A stretch of 11,280 nucleotides of DNA, taken from Terriglobales bacterium. Its GTDB lineage: Bacteria; Acidobacteriota; Terriglobia; Terriglobales; Acidobacteriaceae. The position numbers were made by a program, and so were the translations under genes. Numbering within the stretch: position 1 is the first letter of the stretch; every line of letters starts with the position of its first letter. A model generated the notes under the pieces. It was not told the origin of the DNA, searched no databases, and saw only the letters and a program-made list of their open reading frames with translations. Positions 5,681 to 11,280 of the stretch are shown here, one piece after another. Location of the stretch: NCBI GenBank assembly GCA_030043575.1, contig JASHXK010000358.1, forward strand, positions 1 to 11,280, given 5' to 3'.

Positions 5681-7933
5681 ATGGCTGCTCAGGCCCCTCC
5701 CAATCCGCAACAGCCGGTCCGGCGACGGTTGCCTTGGCGAAGCAGAATTCAATACCTATATCTGCTTCGAGTGCCCATTCTAATTGGGGCCGCTGTAGTG
5801 TCGCTGCCAATTGTCTCCCTCTTTAAGTTTCGTCAACTCCTTGGCAACCTCTTCGTTGTCAATCTTTGGAATATCTTTTGGAGTGTTCTCGCGACCCAGA
5901 TGCTAACCACCAGCATTCTGGTAGTGACAAGAGTGGTATTGCTCAACGGGAAGGAGCGATTTGGGGTTCGCCAGGGATTACGACAAGACATCATCAGCCG
6001 TGCCGCGCTTCTATTTGCAGGCTTCCTCGGTTTGCCGATGTTTCTTGGCATCGTCTTCAGTAACAATCAAGCTGCAAGCGGGTACGACGCACTGCAGCGT
6101 CTTGGCGTAGTCGTAGGCGGTTTGATCGTCGCCGGTATCTTGGGTTTCGCCGTACTTCTAGCGTCTGTGTATGTGTCTCCGCGATACCACGTACCGGCTC
6201 AGGACCGGTTTCCACTGCCATTCGCGTTTATGCGTAAGTGGATCTCCGCGGCCTATAATGCAACGCTTTTTTCTGACCAGTCTAAGCAAAGGTTTGCAGA
6301 TTGGATCAAGAAGGGGAAACCGTGCGTTACAGCCGGATATTTTGATCGGCGCACGCACTTACCCTATCCGGGACAAATCCTCAGTTTCAGCATGTTGTTT
6401 CTTTCTTATGGACTGTACAAGTTCATCGGTTACCTCAAGCATGCTCACTTAGGCGAGCCTTATGGCGTGCCGGCAATCGCATATGTGATTGTGCTCTTGA
6501 TCGTCTGGAATTGGATTTTTTCGATAGCAGCATTCTTTCTTGATCGGTTTCGAATGCCGCTATTGGTTCCTTGCCTGCTTTTTGTAATCATCACCAACCT
6601 GAACACTAATTCCGATCATTTCTACGAAATTCGCCAATGTCATAAGCCGTCGGTAATCAGCCCCTACCAGGTAGTTACGGCTCCGTTCCGCCTGAACCCT
6701 GATCAAAATCATCCACACGGACGCATCACGGTCATTGCAACCGCAGGCGGCGGCATCCAGGCGGCGGCGTGGACTGCCGAGGTTTTGACCGGACTTCAAA
6801 CCGAGGTTCGGGCGGATTCAGTCGATAAAAGCTTTGCCAATTCGATTGCAGCGATAAGTTCGGTGTCCGGAGGTGCGGTCGGAACGATGTTCTTTGTCAA
6901 TCAGTACCAAGCATCCGCTGCGGACCACGGGTTTCCCCCGACAGCAAACCCTGCGAAGATCGTGAACGACGCTGAAGGCGGGGCTTTGGGCGATATTGCA
7001 TGGGCGATGGTCTACCCGGACCTGACTCGAGTGGTTTTTCCATTTTTCAAAGGCAGCACAGATCGGTTAATCGACCGGGGTTGGGCGCTGGAGCAGACCT
7101 GGCGCACCCGTGGACATCTCGACGCCATGCTCGATGATTGGCGATCCGGAGTTAACGAAGGCTGGCGGCCGGCAGTATTCTTCAACTCTACAATTGTGGA
7201 ATCCGGAGAACCATTGCTATTGGCCACCACCGATCTCAATCAGAAAACGCTATCGGGAGTCGGCAGGAAGAGTGTCGCAACTTTCCTGCCCGGCTATGAC
7301 GTGCCAGTTGTCACAGCAGTCAGACTTGCGGCTTCATTTCCTTACGTCAGTCCTGCATCGAGAGCGGCGTGGGATGAGTCACAGCAGGGATCTGCCGGCA
7401 ATGATCCTAAGCTAGAGACGAATTCCAAGTATCACGTTGTCGATGGTGGCTACTACGACAATTACGGTGTTAACTCTCTGCTCGCATTCCTGGACGAAGC
7501 CCTGAGTTCCATTCCAAAGGGCGAAGCTCCGGATATTCTGTTTATTCAGATTCGATCCTTTCCCTCGGAGGCTACCGGTCCCGAGGGTAAGCGAAGAGGA
7601 TGGTTCTATCAGACATGGGCGCCCATAGACGCGCTGATGGAAGTTCGGACAACCGGCCAGCTAGTGCGCGACCGGGAGGCCATCGACAACTTCGTTGCTC
7701 TCTGGTCCGCTCGAGGTGTGAAGATTCGACTGGCGACCTTCGAATTTCCGGGCAACAACGCACCGTTGTCCTGGCAGATGAACGAAGCGCAGACCGAGGC
7801 AATTAAGAGCCAGTGGACGACAAAAATAAAAGGACCTAACAACGAAGACTGGCAGCAGGTTAATTGCTTTTTTCACCCCAGCGAGCCGGAATGCGTCGAT
7901 AAGCCTTTGCTGAAGACCAAAGGCGCTTGGTAG
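5681..7933 (+). CDS. Polytopic membrane protein with patatin-like phospholipase domain
   Basis: This 750-residue protein has two halves. Residues ~30-308 hold about seven hydrophobic spans (roughly 31-50, 64-86, 108-127, 141-165, 232-251, 263-287, 292-308). Residues ~345-740 form a patatin-like acylhydrolase. Its Gly-rich oxyanion loop is AGGGIQAAAW (355-364). The nucleophile elbow is ISSVSGGAVG, with Ser396 the presumed nucleophile. The catalytic Asp is D588 in VVDGGYYDNYG. The elbow reads S-V-S-G-G rather than the usual G-x-S-x-G. By family, it should hydrolyse acyl esters of membrane lipids through a Ser-Asp dyad; substrate and physiological role are unknown. GGAGG at 5670-5674, six bases before the ATG, supports the start. 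The codons look less GC-rich than those of the neighbours, which may hint at separate origin; I did not measure this. No nucleotide cyclase or other defence gene is adjacent. Confidence 0.85.
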   Translation: MAAQAPPNPQQPVRRRLPWRSRIQYLYLLRVPILIGAAVVSLPIVSLFKFRQLLGNLFVVNLWNIFWSVLATQMLTTSILVVTRVVLLNGKERFGVRQGLRQDIISRAALLFAGFLGLPMFLGIVFSNNQAASGYDALQRLGVVVGGLIVAGILGFAVLLASVYVSPRYHVPAQDRFPLPFAFMRKWISAAYNATLFSDQSKQRFADWIKKGKPCVTAGYFDRRTHLPYPGQILSFSMLFLSYGLYKFIGYLKHAHLGEPYGVPAIAYVIVLLIVWNWIFSIAAFFLDRFRMPLLVPCLLFVIITNLNTNSDHFYEIRQCHKPSVISPYQVVTAPFRLNPDQNHPHGRITVIATAGGGIQAAAWTAEVLTGLQTEVRADSVDKSFANSIAAISSVSGGAVGTMFFVNQYQASAADHGFPPTANPAKIVNDAEGGALGDIAWAMVYPDLTRVVFPFFKGSTDRLIDRGWALEQTWRTRGHLDAMLDDWRSGVNEGWRPAVFFNSTIVESGEPLLLATTDLNQKTLSGVGRKSVATFLPGYDVPVVTAVRLAASFPYVSPASRAAWDESQQGSAGNDPKLETNSKYHVVDGGYYDNYGVNSLLAFLDEALSSIPKGEAPDILFIQIRSFPSEATGPEGKRRGWFYQTWAPIDALMEVRTTGQLVRDREAIDNFVALWSARGVKIRLATFEFPGNNAPLSWQMNEAQTEAIKSQWTTKIKGPNNEDWQQVNCFFHPSEPECVDKPLLKTKGAW

Positions 7934-8028
7934 GCGCTTTACGTCCGGCCCGGAGTGCTATCGACTTGGCGCGATGGAAGATTGCAGCGGGCAAAAGCAA
8001 ATCCTCGCTGCGCGAGGGATTTCGGCTG

Positions 8029-8101
8029 CCTCGCAAAGGCGGCTCGGGATTTCGCCAGCAGGCTCCCGCTCACTGCGCTCGCTCACGCCTGCTAAACGGC
8101 T
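8029..8101. repeat. 73-bp palindromic repeat, copy 1
   Basis: This is the first of two copies in direct orientation with an 83-bp period. It differs from the second at one base (C at 8078 against T at 8161). Inside it AGCAGGC (8057-8063) and GCCTGCT (8087-8093) form a perfect 7-bp stem. The loop contains a CGCTCAC direct repeat. The look is that of a REP/MITE-like intergenic element. No transposase is nearby. Confidence 0.93.
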
Positions 8102-8111
8102 GAGTGAGATC

Positions 8112-8184
8112 CCTCGCAAAGGCGGCTCGGGATTTCGCCAGCAGGCTCCCGCTCACTGCGTTCGCTCACGCCTGCTAAACGGCT
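8112..8184. repeat. 73-bp palindromic repeat, copy 2
   Basis: This is the second copy, identical to 8029-8101 except at 8161. It has the same AGCAGGC/GCCTGCT stem at 8140-8146 and 8170-8176. It ends 46 bp before the E1-alpha ATG, so its hairpin could lie in that gene's leader or promoter. Confidence 0.93.
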
Positions 8185-8230
8185 CAACTTGCCTCTCATC
8201 CGCTGTCCGTTTATCGTTGGCTTTGGACTT

Positions 8231-9631
8231 ATGGCTCACAAGAAGCGCCCAGCCCATCACAATCGCTCAAAGAAAACGGGCAAAGTTCCGTTAGCGCCGG
8301 CCACGAAGGTTCCCAAAACACCATCCCCCTCAGAGCAAGCTGACGGCTCGCCGAAGCCGGCCAATCCGAAGGCCGCGCGCCCCGCCAGGAATGGCGACGA
8401 CTCAGCCGTGTCCTCGCTGCGCTGCTACAACATTCCCGACTATCGCCTGGAGCGTCCGGAATTCCGCATCTTCATGTCGGGCGAAGGTTCGAACGTCGAG
8501 TACCGTGTCGAGGGGGATCTGAGCGCTGCGCCGCCGCCGATTCGCGAGTCGAAATACCTGTCGCGCGAGCGGTGCATCGAAATTTATCGCTGGATGCTGC
8601 TGAACCGCCGCATGGAAGTCGCGCTGGAGAACCTCTACAAGCAGGGAAAGGTGGTTGGCGGCGTGTACTTCGGACTGGGCCAGGAAGGCTGCTCGTGCGC
8701 TTCAGCCTATGCGCTCGGCCCTGACGACTGGCTGGGGCCGATGATTCGCAATCAGGGCGCGATGCTGGTGCGCGGATTTGCGGCGCGAGACATCATGCGC
8801 CAGTACATGGCTAAGGGGGATTCGCCGACCTGGGGTCGCGACGCGTCGTCGCACTTCGGCGACTGGCAGCGGCGCAATGTTTGTGCCCCGATTTCGATGC
8901 TGGGCGAACTGATTGGCGTGATGGCAGGCGTCTGCCTGGGCGCGCGACTGCAAGGCAAGAACGTGGCCGGGCTGACCTATATTGGCGATGGCGGGCAATC
9001 GACCGGAGTCGCGTACGAGAGCCTCAACTTCGCTGCCGTGCAGAAGCTGGGTTTGGTGCTCATCGTCGAAAACAATCTTTGGGGATATTCAACGCCGTCC
9101 GATATGCAATTTTGCGTGAAGGACCTGGCCGAGCGTGCCATCGCTTACGGCATCCCCGGAGTTATTGTCGATGGCACCGATCCCTGTCAGGTTTACGATG
9201 CGACGCATGAAGCCTGCGAACGTGCCCGCCGCGGCGAAGGCCCAACGCTGATCGAAGCCAAGATGATGCGCATGAAGGGTCATGCCATCCACGATGCGGC
9301 GCAATATGTTCCCGCGCCGCTATTCGAATACTGGCGGGCCCGCGACCCCATCACACGCTTCGAGAATTATCTGGTAAACGACAAGCGCTGGCTGACAGCT
9401 GAGGGAAATCACAAACTGATCGAAGACGTGGAACGCGAGTTGGAAGCGGATCGCGATGCGGCGGTCGCTTCACCGATGCCCGATCCGGAAACGGACAAAA
9501 CTCATCAGGGCGTGTACTGCGACCCGTCGTGTCATTCGATCAAACCGAAATACGGACCCATCGTCGCCAAGCCGCGCGAAACCGGAGCGACGGGGTCAAA
9601 GCCAGTGGAAGCTGCTGTGCACTTGAAGTAG
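8231..9631 (+). CDS. Thiamine-diphosphate 2-oxoacid dehydrogenase E1 component, alpha subunit
   Basis: This 466-residue protein belongs to the pyruvate/branched-chain 2-oxoacid dehydrogenase E1-alpha family, which decarboxylates a 2-oxoacid on ThDP as an alpha2beta2 enzyme feeding the lipoyl E2. The ThDP/Mg motif is complete: GDG at 252-254, then N281-N282 after 26 residues (family GDG-X24-27-NN). The surrounding STG-YESLNFAAVQKLGLVLIVENN is typical. The active-site loop MKGHAIHDAAQYV (348-360) corresponds to the family's R-x-x-GHS-x-D region. An extra N-terminus of about 100 residues begins with a Lys/Pro/Ala-rich, probably disordered tail. The C-terminus adds a CDPSCH motif (430-435). Both lie outside the usual core. 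The ATG at 8231 is preferred over an in-frame TTG at 8189 (which would lie beside the repeat), although its Shine-Dalgarno is weak. No E1-beta, E2 or E3 gene follows, so its partners must be encoded elsewhere. Substrate cannot be assigned. Confidence 0.92.
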   Translation: MAHKKRPAHHNRSKKTGKVPLAPATKVPKTPSPSEQADGSPKPANPKAARPARNGDDSAVSSLRCYNIPDYRLERPEFRIFMSGEGSNVEYRVEGDLSAAPPPIRESKYLSRERCIEIYRWMLLNRRMEVALENLYKQGKVVGGVYFGLGQEGCSCASAYALGPDDWLGPMIRNQGAMLVRGFAARDIMRQYMAKGDSPTWGRDASSHFGDWQRRNVCAPISMLGELIGVMAGVCLGARLQGKNVAGLTYIGDGGQSTGVAYESLNFAAVQKLGLVLIVENNLWGYSTPSDMQFCVKDLAERAIAYGIPGVIVDGTDPCQVYDATHEACERARRGEGPTLIEAKMMRMKGHAIHDAAQYVPAPLFEYWRARDPITRFENYLVNDKRWLTAEGNHKLIEDVERELEADRDAAVASPMPDPETDKTHQGVYCDPSCHSIKPKYGPIVAKPRETGATGSKPVEAAVHLK

Positions 9632-9738
9632 ACAATCGGACCATCGATCAAGTAACCTCACGCCATCATTTTCAGCCAAGAGATGTGAGCTGCCTGCCTT
9701 GCCGAGCTTGCACACATGAAGAGCGCAGAAGTCTGATC

Positions 9739-11091
9739 ATGACGGACTCGTCCAAGCACTCCACCTACTACAAGCTGGCCATCGTCCTCGTCATCGCGGC
9801 GTCGTGTTTCCGTGGGTTCGTCTGCTTTGTGCACAACCCGATGGACTATCTCGCGACCGATATGCTGCGCCACTGGAACAACGGAAGCACGTTCCCGAGG
9901 GGCGGCTATGCCGGGGCTGCCGACCCGATCGTTTATCAGATCTACATCTTCGTTCTACAGAGGATGACCGGAAGCAACCGGTTGCTGGTTGCCTTGGCGT
10001 CTTCGATTCTGTCCGTGCTGATGCCGTGGACTTACTATCGCGCGGCACGAGACTTCGGCCTCGCAAAGACACGGGCTGTGTGGCTATGGGCGCTGATTGC
10101 GTGGACGCCATCGCTGATCGTCATCTACCACTTCATCATGATGGAGACCGTGCTGCTTCTTCTGGAAGGTGTCGCTCTCTGGATGACGGCGCGGTATCTG
10201 CGTAAGGGAGGAACAAAACACTTCCTTTGGTTTGTCTTCTTCTGGACAGCAGCGTGTCTTACCAAGCCCACGCTAATTCCGTTGGCGGGCGTCTGCTTCC
10301 TGTGGGTGTGGTGGAAGAGATCGACTCCGCTCCGGCAGATCGGGATGGGAGCGGCGTTGGCTGTAATCATGCTCATTCCGCAGGGGTTTCGCAGCAAGGT
10401 CGAACTCGGCTTTATAGCGCCATTCGGTAATCCCTGGCTCACCCGCATTCAGCTTCGCTCGGGTGTGCGGCTGATGCATTTTCATTTCTATCCGCCTTCC
10501 AATCCGCTGCTACATTTCAAACCACAGGAAGGGCATCTCGATCTTGAGTTCGGCTCGCCGAGCGCCTATATGCGGCCGCTGGAGCCGGTAAGCCACTGGG
10601 TCATGCGCCGCGCCGTTGGTGATTCAACCGCTTCGGTCACGATCAATGGGGCCAATGGCGAGCAGGACTGGAAGGCTGCTTACCAGAGCTTTGATCGGGA
10701 TACCGACGAATGGTTAGCGGAATGGCGCGAGAACATCATCCTGTTCCTGTTTGCGCCGTCGTGGCCGGAATCCGGCTTCTGGCAGTGGGATAGTTATCTT
10801 GAGTATTGTTGCCGCTGGATGTGGGCGCCGCTGATCCTGATTGTTTTCGTCCTGAATGCGCGGGAATTCGCGCATCGCCGATTCGATTTAATTCCAGTCG
10901 CCACTATGCTGTTTACGCTCGCTCTGGGCCTGCAGAATGTTGTCATAACCGAAGGCCGCTATCGCAAGCCGGTTGAGCCCATGCTGCTGCTGAACCTGGT
11001 TTGGGTGCTGGGCAGGAAGGACCTAAGTGTCAAGGATCGCGACGAAGGACGGCCAATCGGCGCAGCCAAAGCATCCCAAACAGCGGTATGA
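9739..11091 (+). CDS. GT-C-fold membrane glycosyltransferase (PMT/ArnT-like)
   Basis: This 450-residue polytopic protein has hydrophobic spans near 12-30, 64-74, 82-98, 112-131, 134-151, 162-177, 178-191, 203-214, 362-373 and 385-402. The first large loop has DYLATDMLRHW (36-46), whose acidic residues fit the catalytic aspartates of GT-C enzymes. Near the end, EGRYRKPVEPMLLL (405-418) matches the Arg-Tyr/Pro motif conserved before the last helix of this superfamily. A soluble periplasmic-type segment lies at about 215-330. By family it should move a sugar from a polyprenyl-phosphate donor to a lipid, glycan or protein outside the cytoplasmic membrane; donor and acceptor are unknown. The start at 9739 is chosen over upstream in-frame codons because the 70 extra residues overlap the E1-alpha gene and are not membrane-like. 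AGAAG lies about seven bases before it. The 107-bp gap from E1-alpha argues against coupling. Confidence 0.84.
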   Translation: MTDSSKHSTYYKLAIVLVIAASCFRGFVCFVHNPMDYLATDMLRHWNNGSTFPRGGYAGAADPIVYQIYIFVLQRMTGSNRLLVALASSILSVLMPWTYYRAARDFGLAKTRAVWLWALIAWTPSLIVIYHFIMMETVLLLLEGVALWMTARYLRKGGTKHFLWFVFFWTAACLTKPTLIPLAGVCFLWVWWKRSTPLRQIGMGAALAVIMLIPQGFRSKVELGFIAPFGNPWLTRIQLRSGVRLMHFHFYPPSNPLLHFKPQEGHLDLEFGSPSAYMRPLEPVSHWVMRRAVGDSTASVTINGANGEQDWKAAYQSFDRDTDEWLAEWRENIILFLFAPSWPESGFWQWDSYLEYCCRWMWAPLILIVFVLNAREFAHRRFDLIPVATMLFTLALGLQNVVITEGRYRKPVEPMLLLNLVWVLGRKDLSVKDRDEGRPIGAAKASQTAV

Positions 11092-11133
11092 AACCAGGGG
11101 CAGCGAAAGGCCTATCGTCGTGACCCAGAAACG

Positions 11134-11280
11134 CTAGCGATAAACATCCTTACGATGGCCGATTCGCAGCACCAGGACCACCACTGTATTTTCAAAGACG
11201 TCGTATACAACGCGATAGTCTCCGACGCGAATTCGATAGGAGTTCTCCTCGCCCTTCAGCTTTCTATGACCAGGAGGGTA
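11134..11280 (-). CDS. RelE/ParE-family toxin, C-terminal part
   Basis: On the minus strand a frame enters from the right edge and ends at TAG (11134-11136), giving 48 residues. They read as the C-terminal half of a RelE-type toxin: RKLKGEENSYRIRVGDYRVV, then YDVFENTVVVLVLRIGHRKDVYR. The YRIRVGDYRV(V)Y strand pair and the final GHR-x-VYR are family hallmarks; the Lys/Arg and terminal Tyr are the residues RelE uses to cleave mRNA on the ribosome. The reading frame is intact to the natural C-terminus, so this looks like a working toxin cut by the window edge. A cognate RelB-type antitoxin, if present, should lie further right, upstream of the toxin. The gene is convergent with the glycosyltransferase, 42 bp apart. 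Confidence 0.85.
   Translation of the reverse strand, partial: YPPGHRKLKGEENSYRIRVGDYRVVYDVFENTVVVLVLRIGHRKDVYR

Larger units (their letters stand above)
7934..8230. other. Non-coding gap dominated by palindromic repeats
   Basis: This 297-bp stretch lies between the patatin and E1-alpha genes. It contains the two tandem 73-bp copies described separately. An inverted pair, GCGAGGGAT (8012-8020) with ATCCCTCGC (8109-8117), encloses the first copy. A smaller hairpin pairs GCGAGG (8012-8017) with CCTCGC (8029-8034). GGGATTTCG occurs three times (8016, 8046, 8129). An open frame across it (7974-8294) is a by-product of the repeats. No clear promoter for the E1-alpha gene could be picked out. Confidence 0.7.

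Noticed and set aside
5681..7933. Patatin as effector of a CBASS-type defence system
   Set aside because: No CD-NTase, Cap or other defence gene is adjacent, and the seven-span N-terminus is unlike CapV effectors.
8029..8184. Possible CRISPR array
   Set aside because: There are only two 73-bp palindromic copies with a 10-bp gap, no unique spacers and no cas genes.
8189..8230. TTG start for E1-alpha
   Set aside because: It begins at the edge of the repeat element, adds residues without family support, and an ATG follows at 8231.
9529..9738. Upstream extension of the glycosyltransferase
   Set aside because: It overlaps the end of E1-alpha by about 100 bp, and the translated residues are not membrane-like. 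The ATG at 9739 has a usable ribosome binding site.
11113..11142. Inverted repeat TATCG/CGATA between the glycosyltransferase and toxin genes
   Set aside because: It has only 5-bp arms with a 20-base loop, which is too weak to call, and it overlaps the toxin's stop.

Overview
The window looks like a piece of an Acidobacteriota chromosome. That is an inference from gene content. It rests on a transmembrane Ser/Thr kinase fused to a PD40 (WD40-like) propeller, a secreted seven-repeat protein of the Gloeo_Verruco ('GloVer') type, and an HTH of the acidobacterial 'SWKEIA-YLGKGVRTVQRWE' type. Base composition looks GC-rich but was not measured. No tRNA, rRNA, CRISPR array, insertion sequence or prophage gene was seen.

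Layout, left to right. Positions 1-2193 hold the 3' part of the kinase/propeller gene; its start lies left of the window. Positions 2390-3697 hold the secreted GloVer-repeat protein. Two hairpins follow, and then a region of about 1 kb that at first looks non-coding. Its minus strand carries two tiny genes (3767-3958 and 4169-4387), each with a CxxC...H...C metal-ligand pattern and a well-placed Shine-Dalgarno. Divergent from them, 4785-5525 encodes an unusual regulator: a DNA-binding HTH joined to the coiled-coil/PAS segment otherwise found in CheB/CheR fusion proteins. Positions 5681-7933 encode a large polytopic membrane protein with a patatin-like acylhydrolase domain. Positions 7934-8230 are non-coding and hold a 73-bp palindromic element in two tandem copies. 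Positions 8231-9631 encode an E1-alpha subunit of a thiamine-diphosphate 2-oxoacid dehydrogenase, with no E1-beta, E2 or E3 gene beside it. Positions 9739-11091 encode a GT-C-type membrane glycosyltransferase. At the right edge the minus strand carries the C-terminal half of a RelE/ParE-family toxin (11134-11280).

The genes do not form one evident pathway; most are separated by more than 100 bp and probably sit in separate transcription units. The parts most worth a second look are the HTH-PAS chimera, the two Cys/His micro-proteins divergent from it, the membrane patatin with its modified nucleophile elbow, and the tandem palindromic repeat.
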